Source: Lycium barbarum | Lineage: Eukaryota; Streptophyta; Magnoliopsida; Solanales; Solanaceae | NCBI RefSeq assembly: GCF_019175385.1 | Contig: NC_083338.1 | Location: 90,231,777-90,295,776 of the forward strand | Reading direction: 5' to 3' | DNA: 64,000 bases | In this document: positions 21,509-33,045 of the stretch, in pieces | Layout: every line of letters starts with the position of its first letter | Position numbering within the stretch: position 1 is the stretch's first letter | Notes under the pieces: generated by a model | Seen by the model: only the letters and a program-made list of their open reading frames with translations | What the model was told of the DNA's origin: nothing | Database searches by the model: none | Translations under genes and position numbers: made by a program

Positions 21509-24052
21509 GACATATGGAACATAACATGAGATAGGGGAATAACATGTACATCTGGATGCCTCTTAGGGCGGATACCATGCATGCTTAGCTTTCTTTGAAA
21601 AACATTTCTTTTACATGTATACATAAAATAGAACATATGATAGTGCCGAGGAATGTCGACCCGATCCATTACACCATATACCCCGCGCCGGGCATCCCGC
21701 GTCCAGGATGATATCATATTACACCAACTGATCAGGTGGCCATGCGTCTATAGCGCCTCGTCCTTTTTCCCATATCCCACATATACATATACATATATCA
21801 TATAAGCAGCATGCAGGAGAGCCCCAAAAAAGTTATGTCTCTACCGGAGTGACGTAAGGTCGATAACCTCCGATTGTATTATGGAATAATCATGATCGTC
21901 ATGTCTCACCTTGAAGGAACTAGCATTATGAGGTGAAACTATCAATGAAGAATAACGTTAAGGGAAAGCATAGAATAAAATCATAAACCTCACAAAGCGT
22001 CAGTCCATATACTTTGGAATCTTTAGAGATAAAGTCATAATCCATGAATAAAATTGAGAAATCAATAAATAGCTCAACTTTCTCATATTCACATTGAAAC
22101 CATAAGCTTGGAACCTTTAAACATGAAATATTTCTCATCACAGTCATCATAGAAATATTCGCATCTTTGACATAATCGTTTTCATTACAAAAACATGTCC
22201 TTCGTTGTAGTCATAAAAGCTTACGGAATAATAAATCTCTGATTTGGAAAATACAGACATTTTAGAAAGCGTTTTTAGATTATCAGGAAAGGAGTCATGC
22301 CTTTGAATCGTAAACTTCTCATTTTTTAAAAACAAGGAGGCCATGGAAGCATTTATGGAATTATAACCTAGGAATCATGCCTTTGAAAGAAAGGGACGAG
22401 CCTTAACATACCTGTTCGACCTCCTATTGGTTACGCTTATCCGTCCCAGCTCCTAAATCTACATTCGAGTGAATTTACACTAACGTTAAAATTTTTACTG
22501 CCCACTTGTTCCATGTTTTCAAATAAAACTATTTTATATTCTGCCAAAAATCGGACAACATCTCCCCTGTTTATTTGCCTAGCCCGAATTCTCAATTCAA
22601 CATCCAACAACAACAACAACAATACCAACATCAATAACATCATTTCCAACACCAATGTATTTCATAAAACAGCCCACACGCTGTTTTCCAGCTTCCATAA
22701 TTAATCAACTCACCATACAATTATTTAACCGTTTTATCTTCGTGAATAAGTCGGTATTAATATAAATAGAAAGAGATTCATACCTTTCTCTTGATAATAC
22801 TGCAATATCTTCACTTCTCCACCATAGACTTAATCCACAACATGTTGCTATACAATTTTGTAATCGCAACTATACGCTATTTGGACCGGAATTTGAGAAT
22901 TATACCTGGTTTAGGCTAAAAAGTTGGTGTTGGGAGTTGGGAGGAAGTCTCCAGATTTTTGGAGAAGGCTTGGGGTGTTTGATGAAGAAAATGAGGGGTA
23001 AGCCCCTTTTTATAACGGTCTAGGTTCTGCCTGGACCGACTTAAAATTCCTTCAGCGCGATCGCGCCCCCTTTGGGCGCGTTCGCGCAACCTTAATTTTT
23101 CTACCTGCATGTCCGTTCTGTAAAAAGGTCATAAATCCTTATTCCGATATGGTATGAGGGCCCACAACCTATGGTTGGAAAGCTAATTAAATTATCTACA
23201 ACTTTAATTTTTGGGGTTATTCCAAATTCCAAACTTATAATGGCGTTTTGTCCTCTTCAAGTCAGACCATCCGAAAATGTTTTCTTAAATCGTCCTTTTG
23301 GAGGGCTTATGCCCATATTTGGCTTAAGGGTCGTTCTTAGGACTTTCTCAACTTCCCATGTACTACTCATGTATCTCTTCATATGTCCTTTATAAAATCA
23401 CGACATGTGGGCCCCACTTAGCTTACAGTAACGAGGGCTTTCATCAAGCAACGTACTAACTGATTTACACCATATAGTCTCCAAATGTTATATGTATATT
23501 ATTATTACACTCTTATAATATAACTTTCATCCCTAAACCGGGCCTTAAAATTTCTTAGAGCGTTCGCGCCTCGTGGTGGAGCATTTGTGCTGTGTTGGCC
23601 CTTGACCTTCTGCGCGTTCGCGCCACTCCCTGGCGCGTTCGTGCAGACCATTTTCCTGGCCTGCTAGCCTGACTTGTAACGTCCATATCTCCTTACCCCG
23701 ATATCTTATTGAGGAGCGGTTTGTTGCGTTGGAACCTAGACTTCCCGAACTTCACTTTAGGCTTTTGTGTCACTTCAAAACTATTAATATACTCAGAAAT
23801 ATTCTTTCTCCCATTTAGACCAAAAATTTCCCTACCAAACCTTTCCCAACTTTCCTTCAAAGCCTCAGAAGCTTAATCTCCTTAGTTCACTTATTTTCAA
23901 ATCCTTTTATAACCTGGTACGTGAACTCGAACTCTTATAATTATAAAACGAGCACCAATGATCTTGCATTTTCTCGACAATAACTCCGATGACTGCAATT
24001 AAAGAGCTAACACTTCACGAATCTCAATGTACAGAAACTACGGGGTGTAACA
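21509..24052 (-). repeat. 3' LTR of element B, truncated at the A/B junction
   Basis: Aligns by eye with 28851-31384 and ends GGGGTGTAACA before the PPT. TATA box TTATAAAAAGGGG (minus, 23004-23016). GC-rich palindromes lie just upstream (GCGCGATCGCGC at 23055-23066, related units at 23565-23650). Splice-donor-like AAGGTATGA has GT at 22783-22782, about 230 nt below the TATA box. A short ACA-rich microsatellite lies near 22600-22625. Confidence 0.9.
23004..23066 (-). promoter_or_regulatory. Element B LTR core promoter with CpG palindrome
   Basis: TATA box at 23004-23016 on the minus strand. The perfect 12-bp palindrome GCGCGATCGCGC ends 39 bp upstream of it, followed by a related GGCGCGTTCGCGC unit. 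The right LTR has the same palindrome at 30426-30437 and the same TATA near 30375-30386. Confidence 0.5.
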
Positions 24053-24088
24053 TTCCTTACCCCTTAAAACCTTTCATCCTCGAATGTT
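24053..24088 (-). promoter_or_regulatory. Polypurine tract of element B with degraded hairpin
   Basis: Minus strand AAGGGGTAAGGAA (24053-24065) adjoins the left LTR. The CGAATGTT arm of the PPT-proximal hairpin is present (24081-24088), but its partner is mutated. Confidence 0.7.
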
Positions 24089-24299
24089 AAGCTCTTAAGA
24101 ATTCGTCGAACATTTCATCGAAATTTCCCATGTAACTGGATCACTATCATCCTGTCACAACATCCCAAAATATATAGTGCCTCACAAGGCCACAACATCA
24201 ATATTTATATCGCCCACGCATGACTGAAAAATCCTTCAAAAAAAGTAGTACATACCTAAAGGTGCTAGAGTCTTTGTCGGAACTTCTTCTGAGGGTGAA

Positions 24300-24930
24300 A
24301 ACCAATATAGGTCCTGGACTTCCCACCTTTTTCAGCCTCCCAAGTTATTATTGTCTCTCCACGGGACTTAAACTGAAGCTACGTTTTTAGTCCTCATTCT
24401 TCGAACTTGTCTGTCTAAAATGGCAATGGGTACTTCTACATAGAGCAGTTGTTTTGTGGCCTGGACGTCCTCTACAGACATATTTCTGGGAGGATCCCTA
24501 ATGTATCTACGAAGCATCAACACATAATACACCGGGTGAATTGACTTCAATCCTGAGGGCAGATCTAATTTATCAACTACTTGGTCTACCTTGCGCATAG
24601 CTTGTAAGGTCTAACGAATTGGGGACTGAGCTTACCTTCCTTACCAAATCTCATTGCACATTCCATTGGCGACCCTACCAGAACACCTAACTATTAACTT
24701 TTGAATTTTTGAATTTCAAACAATATGATAATCCCTCACTCTTATAGAACATTTATCCGAGCCATATGGACATTGGAGTGATAACTGATACTATATGAAA
24801 TTTCAATCCATATCAACTGGTTACCCAAATTTTCTTCAGGGTTCTAACATACATGCTCATGACATATCTTTGAACATCAGAAAGGTGTGTTCTACTCACC
24901 CATTTATCTCAAGGCGGAAAATTCCTCAAA
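24300..24930 (-). pseudogene. Integrase/chromodomain remnant of element B
   Basis: The segment 24598-24368 matches the end of integrase and the linker before the chromodomain seen in A, D and F (LDLPSGLKSIHPVYYV-like, [12 protein letters not shown]). Weaker DNA similarity to integrase continues to about 24930, for example around the conserved stretch that in A encodes [14 protein letters not shown]. There are many stops and indels, and no catalytic residue can be placed. Confidence 0.75.
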
Positions 24931-27229
24931 GCGGGAAGGAATACTGGAGTAGTCTATATTCTTTAGGTTTCTTGGTGTATACATCATATGCCTAAAAATT
25001 TTCATATCACGATCATACATATTTATGTCATCACTTTATCGCATTCCTTTGAATACTTCATTTTCATTTCAGTCCCTCTTATATAATAACAAGATGTTAC
25101 TAGATTCTGGATTGAATGCTTTTGCCTTTAAGGCTTCCTTGTACCGTGGTTTTCTAATTATTGTGATGCTGAGACTCTGTATCCATACAACTAGCTCGTG
25201 GTGGCTCCTCCACCTGACTTTCTCCTTAGTCTAATCTACTTCGAATACCATCACGCTCAATCCTTCTCTGCTTCTTTATTTATGAGCTCCTCATTACATT
25301 CTTATCTTGAGTTTGCACGTAATTTCTCCTTTGGTGTGTTCCTTTTCAATCTCTACTTGGTCATGCACATAACTGACTGGTCATGCTTATTGTCAATTGT
25401 CCCTTTCATTTAGTCATCCTATTAGTGTAATGCCCCTTTTAGGTGGTTTCTTGTTCATTTCACCATATTCCCATCTCTTGACAAGGCCTACTTCTGATCC
25501 CATACTCGCTCGTCTCTACCTTCCCCCTTAGGGTGTCGGTCCATTATCCTATATTTAACATCCTATTAGTCCTTCTTTTTCTTGCAAGTGCATACTTTCA
25601 GCGAATCCATAACTAGTCTTGGTTTGACTATTCGTCGTCTGAATCTATCTGGTCGGTTGCACATATTTGTGATGGGTCACATATTCTCATAGGCGTACAA
25701 ATCCTAGATAGGCCTAAACTCCCATCAAATGGATCTTCATGGTATATATATATATATATTTTTCCAAGATCACCTTTCCCTGTCACTACTTTGCTACATA
25801 AACACTCGGTCTCCAGACAAGTCTTTTGGAAATTACAATTTTATCCCTTCCACTTCTTTATTTCAACAAGAAGTTACAACACCCATTTAATCGGACTGAC
25901 ACCTTATTTTTTCCTTTTATCGTACCTCTCATCCTTTTCTCAAATGACTTTGCTCACAAAACAATAACTCTAAACATATTTTCAGAATACCATTGGCTTT
26001 TTTTTTTCTTTTCCCCCAGAACACTAACTTTTGATAAACTGCAACTTAAGGTTTAACGTCAATCTCCCTACACTCTTTTACGATCAATTCACACTGCCTT
26101 AAGTGTATTGTACACTGCTATCCCAACGTACTAATAATGGCGTAACACATATTCCCTTTAAAAGTCTTTATATGGATGTCGTGTAAATTCGCTCCTTACA
26201 CATAAGATACGTTACATAACAAATGGTCCCATAATTCTAGTCATAACTCAATGAGCCACACCGTTCGTACAGCGTGATTCAAAACTTCAACTTCTTCGTA
26301 ACTCCTTGTTACATCCTCCCTTAGCATTAGAATATCCATAGGGTTTAATTCTCTTCCTCCCTCTGTTTGTCGAGTTTCTGCTCTAGTAGACTTTCCTCTT
26401 ATTTGGCTCGCTTCTACCCTTGTTTCTTTGTTTCCAATACTTCCTTCTCTCTTCTCTCTCTGCTTTCCACTACACACATCACTTATACCGAGCATTAATA
26501 ACTCCTGTTATATAATCGTTCGAGTAAATTTCTGGAGATATATATATCTTAAACTATACCACAGAGCACAATTACGGTTACAGGATTAACCAATTTTCAG
26601 GCAAAGAGCTTCTGTAAATACATCTCTCATGATCCCTTTCCTCGAGGTATCACCGAGGTCAATAAGGCTAGCTCATAGTGGCATGAACGTTTTCTTCCAC
26701 TATAACCATCGGATGAAGCCTAGCCTAATAATCTGGTTCGATGTCATGGTCATTGGTCTATACGTATATATTAAGTTCATTCCATAATTCAATCTTCCAA
26801 AACATAAAAGGGCTAACCAAGTCCTTCTAACTTGCAACTTTTTCTGGGATGCTTATCTCTTTAATTCCCCTTGGTATGTGAGACTTCTTCCTACCCCGAA
26901 ACACATCATTTTCCCTTCTTATGTTCCTTATTTCATCCTAACCTATTCATCATTCCCTTAGCTTAATACATATTTGCTACGTTTACCCCGCATCTACTAC
27001 TAGCTCCGTCCTTGATCACTAATTGCTGGGCCCTTTCTTTCTTCTCGCCACAACCCTACCTACAGTTCCCACAATTTCCCTTAGACTCCCGGAGGAATTT
27101 TGGCAGAGTTTCCTTTATAAACATAACAATCCCAAACTTGCACGCTCTTTCTAGAATTCCATTTTTTTCTACACATTATGTCAATCAGCTCCCTTCGTAG
27201 AGGTTTACTTACTCATAAATCATAATTCT
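24931..27229. other. Unrecognised interior of element B
   Basis: About 2.3 kb lying where RT, RNase H and most of integrase should be. It is pyrimidine-rich on the plus strand, has no long open frame on either strand, and I see no resemblance to the pol of A, D or F. It contains a (TA)n tract near 25743-25760. Either it is replaced (captured) sequence or pol decayed beyond recognition by eye. Confidence 0.6.
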
Positions 27230-27344
27230 GGCTATCACTGGGTCACCAACAGGCACAGACATCTCAAATCATTTGTTTGGCTCGGGTTTTAACCCAATAC
27301 ATTCAACAATATAACGAGCGATATACGATGATGTAGAGCCTGAA
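27230..27344 (-). pseudogene. Protease remnant of element B
   Basis: Minus-strand translation gives a protease-like start (SGSTSSYIARYIVECIG, compare [10 protein letters not shown] in F) and a following PVGDPVIAR segment shared with F. It follows gag directly, with a stop between them, and ends where the unrecognised interior begins. Confidence 0.65.
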
Positions 27345-28145
27345 TCAATCGATGCATATAGCTAGCACATAGGTATGATGCTGGGGTCTACTTGAACTGG
27401 GCATTCCTCCTCGGTCTCCATCACAGCCTACTGATATCTGTGGCCTTTGCCTTACAGGGCGTACCAATGATGAAGAGCCAATGTCTATTCCCGTGGGCTG
27501 AACCCTTCCTCTGCCACGTCGAAATGGGCACTCGCAAAGAAAATGACTTGGCCGAGCACAAGTGTAACAAACATCCGAACCCAAACGGCACGGCCCCGTA
27601 TGTAGTCTATGGCACTGAGGACATCTTGGTAAAGGTGATGTCATCTGACTAAATTCACCTCTATACTGGGAATCCAAAATTGTAGAGCCCTGACCTGATC
27701 CGAGATAAGTAGGTCTATCAAACCTGGGTCTAGGAAACTGTAAAGGTGTACTGGTTGTTGAACAAGCTGGGTACCTACAGAACTGCTGTCTTGAGGCACC
27801 TCTGAACCCACGGTCAAACCCTGAAGATCTGATCCTCCTCCTGCGACCCCTATCACCATGGCCCACGCCCTGCCGCTGGGCTCGAGCGGCTACTAATTGA
27901 GTCAGCAAAAGGATGGCCTGTCTCATCTCCTGGATTGAAGCATCTGATGGAGGAACTGAGGGTGTTGGAGCTGGAGTGGAGACCCCTTCTTGCTCCTCTA
28001 ATATAGGCGGAGTGTGGGCAGTACGAGAGGGAGCCTTATTATGGGATTCACCCTCTTCAATATTTATCGGTGACTCCCGTTCAGTCCGCCTTTCTACTGC
28101 AGTCTTGCCTTTCTGGGCGGCTGTTGCTTTACTCTTCTCAGGCAT
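27345..28145 (-). CDS. gag: Capsid-less Gag of element B (266 residues, open)
   Basis: One uninterrupted frame from ATG 28145. Residues 1-95 match the N terminus of family F Gag (ATAAQKGK, INIEEGES, LLTQLVAA, AQRQ). Near residues 95-100 the sequence jumps to the basic hinge that in F follows the capsid, so roughly 200 or more residues of capsid are absent without loss of frame. Two zinc knuckles follow: C175-C178-H182-C186 and canonical C193-C196-H201-C206. The protein would keep RNA binding and lack the shell-forming part. The Gln codon that became TAG in A and F copy 1 is intact here. Whether it is expressed is unknown. Confidence 0.8.
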   Translation of the reverse strand: MPEKSKATAAQKGKTAVERRTERESPINIEEGESHNKAPSRTAHTPPILEEQEGVSTPAPTPSVPPSDASIQEMRQAILLLTQLVAARAQRQGVGHGDRGRRRRIRSSGFDRGFRGASRQQFCRYPACSTTSTPLQFPRPRFDRPTYLGSGQGSTILDSQYRGEFSQMTSPLPRCPQCHRLHTGPCRLGSDVCYTCARPSHFLCECPFRRGRGRVQPTGIDIGSSSLVRPVRQRPQISVGCDGDRGGMPSSSRPQHHTYVLAICID

Positions 28146-28255
28146 CGCCGAAAAGATAACTCTCGATTAGGAAGAAGGGAATCCTCATATTATAGCTCTA
28201 TCGCACGATCTATGAAGTAGATTGATGGTCATGGTTCCTAAATGGTCCGCAGCCT

Positions 28256-28295
28256 CTTGTTTATAAGTGTGGTGCACTTTACACCCATAAACAAG
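28256..28295 (-). promoter_or_regulatory. Conserved leader hairpin with GTGCAC loop, element B
   Basis: Outer stem CTTGTTTAT/ATAAACAAG (9 bp), inner stem GTGT/ACAC (28267-28270, 28281-28284), loop holding GTGCAC at 28272-28277. The outer stem matches A and F, and the inner stem has different but still pairing bases. Confidence 0.55.
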
Positions 28296-28339
28296 ACTCT
28301 TCTGGACACGGCTCGTAGACATACCCTAGGACAAACCTG

Positions 28340-28351
28340 CCTCTGATACCA
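28340..28351 (-). promoter_or_regulatory. Primer binding site of element B
   Basis: Minus strand TGGTATCAGAGG, matching the tRNA-iMet complement for 11 bases, four bases from the LTR edge at 28356. Confidence 0.88.
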
Positions 28352-28355
28352 CTTT

Positions 28356-29106
28356 TGTCACGACCCAACAAGAGGGCCATAACAGGTGCCCGATACTAGC
28401 TACCTAGCACCCCTTATCATACTATCTATCACTCAACTTGTGCAATCATAGTTCCAACAAGACTTTAAGTGAAATGGTCACTAAATATCTTCACAAAACA
28501 TGCATATATACATAAGCTCTCGAGGTGTCAAAAGCGCTATACAGAAATATACACTAAGGTGATCATGAGACATCTATTACCCACACATATGTATCTATGA
28601 GCCTCTAACAGGAATACTGAACATCAGAACGGGACAAGACCCCACCATGCCCTAAAATATGTGCACAAAAGAATGTATCGATAAGCGGCAGCTCCGGAGC
28701 AGTAGAGTGCTTTTGCAAGCTACTGACAAGGCTCCTAGGGATCTGTACCGTGTCCTTGGATACCTTTGGGCATAAACACAGAGTCCGCAAGAAGGGACGT
28801 CTGTACGAGTAATGTACCGAGCATGTAAGGCATGAACAGTAATGTAATAAGACAAATGGAACATAAGATGAGATAGGGGAATAACCTGTACATCTGGATG
28901 CCTCTTAGGGCGGCTACCATGTATGCTTAGCTTTCTTTGAAAAACATTTAGTGTACATGTATACATAAAATAGAACATATGATAGTGCCGAGGAACATCA
29001 GCCCGATCCATTTAACCATATACCCCGCGTCCGGGATGATATCATATTTCACCAACTGATCAGGTGGCCATGCGTCTATAGCACCTCACCCTTTTTCCCA
29101 TATCCC

Positions 29107-29155
<49 letters not shown>

Positions 29156-31384
29156 TTATACACATATATCATATAAGCAGCATGTAGGAGATCCTAAAGA
29201 AAGTTATGTCTCTATCGGAGTGACGTAAGGTCGGTAACCTCCGATTGTATTATGAAATATTCATGATCGCCATGTCTCACCTTGAAAGAACTATCATTAT
29301 GAGGCCAGACTATCAATGAAGAATAACGTTAAGGGAAATCATAGAATAAAATAATAAATCTCACAAAGCGTCTGTCCATAGACTTTGGAATCTTTAGAGA
29401 TAAAGTCATCATCCATGAATAAAATTGAGAAATCAATAAATAGCTCAACATTCTCATGTTCACATTGAAACCATAAGTTTGGAACCTTTAAACATGAAAT
29501 CGTTCTCATCATAGTCATCATAGAAATATTCTCATCTTTGATATCATCGCTGTCATTGCAAAAACATGTCCATCGTTGTAGTCATAAAAGCTTACGGAAT
29601 CATAAATCTCTGATTTGGAAAATACAGAAATTTTAGAAAGCGTTTATAGATTATCAGGAAAGGAATCATCCCTTTGAATCATAAACTTCTCATTTTTTGA
29701 AAACAAGGAGGCTATGGAAGCATTTAAGGAATTATAACCTAGGAATCATGCCTTTGAAAGAAAGGGACGAGCCTTAACATACCTGTTCGACCTCCTATTG
29801 GTTACGCTTATCCGTCCCAGCTCGTAAATCTCCATTCGAGAGAATTTACACTAATGTTAGACTCTTTACTGCCCACTTGTTCCAATATTTCAAATCAAAC
29901 TATTTTATATTCTGCCGAAAATCGGGCAGCATCTCCCCTGTTTATATGCCTAGCCCGAATTTTCAATTCAACAACCAACAAATACAACAACAATACCAAC
30001 ATCAATAACATCATTCAGAACAGCAAACTATTTCATAAAACAGCCCACACGCTATTTTCTAGCTTCCACAATTAATCAACTCACCATACAATTATTTAAC
30101 CGCTCTATCATCGTGAATAAGTTAGTATTAACATAAATAGAAAGAGATTCATAACTTTCTCTTGATAATACTGCAATATCATCACTTCTCCACCATAGAA
30201 TTAAGCAACAACGTGTTTCTATACAATTTTGTAATCGCTACTATACGCGGTCTGGACCAGAATTTGAGAATTAGACCTGGTTTAGGCTAAAAAGTTGGTG
30301 TTGGGAGTTGGGAGGAAGTATCCAGATTTTTGGAGAAGGCATGAGGTGTTTGATTAAGAAAATGAGGGGTAAGCCCCTTTTTATAACGGTCCAGGTTCTG
30401 CCTGGACCGACTTAAAATTCCTTCAGCGCGATCGCGCCCCCTTTGGGCGTGTTCGCGCAACCTTATTTTTTCTGCCTGCGCGTTCGTTCCGTATAAAGGT
30501 CATAAATCTCGATTCCGATATGGTATGAAGGTCCACGACCTATGGTTGGAAATCTAATTCAATTAGCTACAACTTTCATTTTTGGTGTGTTACCAAATTC
30601 CAAACTTATAATGGCGTTTTGGCCTCTTCAATTTAGACCATCCGAAAATGTTTCCTTAAATCGTCCTTTTGGAGGGCTTATGCCCATATTTGGCTTAAGG
30701 GTCCTTCTTAGGACTTGCTCAACTTCCCATTTACTACTCATATAACTCTTCATATGTCCTTTATAAAACCCCGGCATGAGGGCCCCACTTAGCTTACAGT
30801 AACGAGGGCTTTTATCAAGCAACGTACTAACTGATTTACACCATATGGTCTCCCAATGTGCCATATGGTGTACTAACTAACCCAGGCCTCAAAATTGCTT
30901 AGCCCGTTTGCGCTGTGTTGGCCCTTGGCCTTCTGCGCGTTCGCGCCACTCTCTGGCGCGTTCGCACAGACCATTTTCCTGGCTTTCCAGCCCGACATGT
31001 AACGTCCATATCTCTTTACCCCGATGTCCTATTGAGGAGCGAATTGTTGCGTTGGAAACTAGACTTCCCGAACTTCACTTTAGGCTTTTGTTTCACTTCA
31101 AAACTATTAATATACATAATATACATAGAAATATTCTTTCTTCCAGTTAGACTAAAAAGTTTCGTACCAAACCTTGCCCAACTTTCCTTCAAAGCCTCGG
31201 AAGCTTAATCTCCTTAGTTCACTTGTTTTCCAATCCTTCTATAACCTGTTACGTGAACTCGAACTCTTATAATTATAAAACAAGCACCTATGATCTTGCA
31301 TCTTCTGGACAATAACTCCGACGTCTACAATTAAAGAGATAACACTTCACGAATCTCAACGTATAGAAACTACGGGGTGTAACA
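28356..31384 (-). repeat. 5' LTR of element B
   Basis: 3029 bp with TGTCACGACCC...GGGGTGTAACA ends. Compared with the left LTR it has an expanded (ATACAT)n tract (29107-29158). In the splice-donor-like site the G of GT is replaced by T (near 30152-30156). The adjacent sequence 31385 onward belongs to element C, so B inserted into C near its 3' end. Because the far LTR end is missing, no target duplication can be checked. Confidence 0.9.
29107..29158. repeat. (ATACAT)n microsatellite in B 5' LTR
   Basis: A hexanucleotide tract about 50 bp long; the equivalent place in the left LTR (about 21779-21800) is much shorter. Confidence 0.9.
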
Positions 31385-31588
31385 AAAAGGGACCCAAATT
31401 GAAACATCATAGCCTTTTGGTACGTATTGTTCTATTTCTTATGATTACTAGTCGTGTGAGGCAATTTTTGTTATTGATTGTTGTGGCCCTGTGCGGCATT
31501 GTATGATTTGGGTTGCTGAGTGGCAGGTTGGTAGTGGTGTAATTATAGGGGAAACTCTACCGAAATTTTTATAGAATTCCTAGAAGTT

Positions 31589-31620
31589 AACATTCGAAGA
31601 CGAATGTTTCTAAGGGGGGG
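31589..31620 (+). promoter_or_regulatory. Polypurine tract and hairpin of element C
   Basis: Plus-strand arms AACATTCG (31589-31596) and CGAATGTT (31601-31608), perfect 8 bp, then TAAGGGGGGG. It has the same arrangement as A and F but on the other strand. Confidence 0.8.
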
Positions 31621-31624
31621 AAGA

Positions 31625-33045
31625 AGTTAAACCTTGTGGTTTTATAGATTTAGAATCATCGTACGTAAGTTATTTTGGTTTGGACGTCTGGATTTGTCTT
31701 CAGAGATTTTATGACATTGGACATGCCTAGCTTATGATTAAAAGTGTTTAAGTTCATGTTTGGTAAGTTACGGAAGGATTAGAGAATAAGTGAATCGAAG
31801 CATAAGGGTTCGTTAAAAGTTGTTTTCGGAAAATATAGAATATGGACCATATAATTGAGAGATGTTACACCTCGTAAATTTCCGCATCGATTGCGTCGTA
31901 AGAAAACTAACGTAATTCCAGAGAGGCTATGATACCTCTATAAGGTTAAGGAAGACTTTTAAAAAGTGTTAGACAAAGGTCTAAAGGTTTCGGGATCAAG
32001 TGAATCGAGGAAATTAAGTCTGTTAAAAATTTGGGTAAACTTGGCAGAATTTTGGACAGGATTTTTGGTCCAACTTGAGAGAGGCATATCTCCTAGAATA
32101 TGAGGAGTTATGGAATCGATAACCTATGTAAATTGAAGTTCAGGAAGTTATCTTTCCAATGCAATTTCCAAATCTGAGAAATACAGTGAAAGGTACGATC
32201 TGTATAAAATTTTACGATTTGAATTACGGCCAATAATTTGACCGTAATTTGAATTACGGCCAGTAATTTGTGGCCGTAACAATTGAGGCAGTGAGTTTCC
32301 AGAATGATATAATTATGATCCCCACTTCATTTGATTTCATATTAACATAACACCAAGTCTTAGAAAGCCTTAGAAACCTCTTCATACATATTCCAACACA
32401 CTTCCATGCCTAAATCAAAGATCCAAGTGAAGACTTAAGTGGTTAGGTTTTCCAAGTGAGGTTTACACTTGTCTCCTCTTCTTGAAGATGCTTGGGTGAG
32501 TTTTTCTTAAGGTGGAGTAGCCTTGGAATTGAAGTGTTCTTGAATTTTGAGGTAAGATTTCATCTTAGTTCCATGCTTATGAGTTTATTTGGTAATTATG
32601 TTGAGATTTGAGGAGAAGAAATTTGAGGAAAAGTTCAAATATGAATTTAATGATATTTTGAGTTGTAAATTAACTTGAGTTATAATTATTACTATGTTAT
32701 GAGTATAATCTTTCTATGAGGGATAATAATGATGATGAGGAAGTGTTGTATACGAGTGTATAAGGGATGGTGTTGAAGTTGTTATTATGGATTGATTATG
32801 AAAAGAAGTTTTCATATTAAATTGAGCATAAATTGAATGTAACCTTTTGATTATAGTATTGTTGATGTTGTTAAGGAAGTTTGGGAGCTATTTTGGAATT
32901 TGGTGGAAGTAAGTTATATGGGGGAGATGCTGCCCAAAATTTGTTAGCTCACCTAATAGACTAGTTTGATCTTATAAGCGTTTCAACGACCTAAACTTAG
33001 TGTGAATCATCTTGAATCTAGATTTTCAAACTCAGGAGGATAGGT
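31625..33045 (+). repeat. Partial LTR of element C
   Basis: Plus orientation. It carries two copies of a 20-bp unit with AATTACGGCC (32221-32240 and 32251-32270, 30 bp apart), a weak TATA-like ATATAATTA near 32307, and a splice-donor-like GAGGTAAGA with GT at 32552-32553. A block at 32133-32165 resembles one in element B LTRs. The right end is lost beyond D. Confidence 0.65.

Larger units (their letters stand above)
21509..31384 (-). mobile_element. Element B, non-autonomous Ty3/gypsy-like element
   Basis: Minus strand: 5' LTR 28356-31384, PBS, reduced gag, protease remnant, a 2.3 kb unrecognised stretch, an integrase/chromodomain remnant, PPT, and a 3' LTR 21509-24052 that has lost its last approximately 495 bp to the junction with family A. 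No RT or RNase H can be recognised. Gag-like leader sequences show kinship with families A and F, whose proteins it may have borrowed; that last point is inference. Confidence 0.85.
31385..33045 (+). mobile_element. Element C fragment (internal 3' end, PPT and partial LTR), plus strand
   Basis: 31385-31588 is the last part of an internal region, with no coding sequence I can recognise. It is followed by a hairpin and PPT (31589-31620), and from about 31625 an LTR in plus orientation whose first bases align with TGTTACACC of other families but have lost the TG. It is interrupted at 33045 by element D; nothing after D clearly continues it. Confidence 0.7.

Noticed and set aside
25025..26056. 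Plus-strand frames of 60-80 residues inside element B
   Set aside because: Hydrophobic translations are what T-rich DNA gives by chance; no family resemblance.
29107..29158. Possible CRISPR-like or satellite repeat
   Set aside because: It is a simple hexanucleotide microsatellite without spacers, in a plant genome.
33041..33045. TAGGT left of element D as a target duplication
   Set aside because: The right end of D is deleted, so no partner can be compared.
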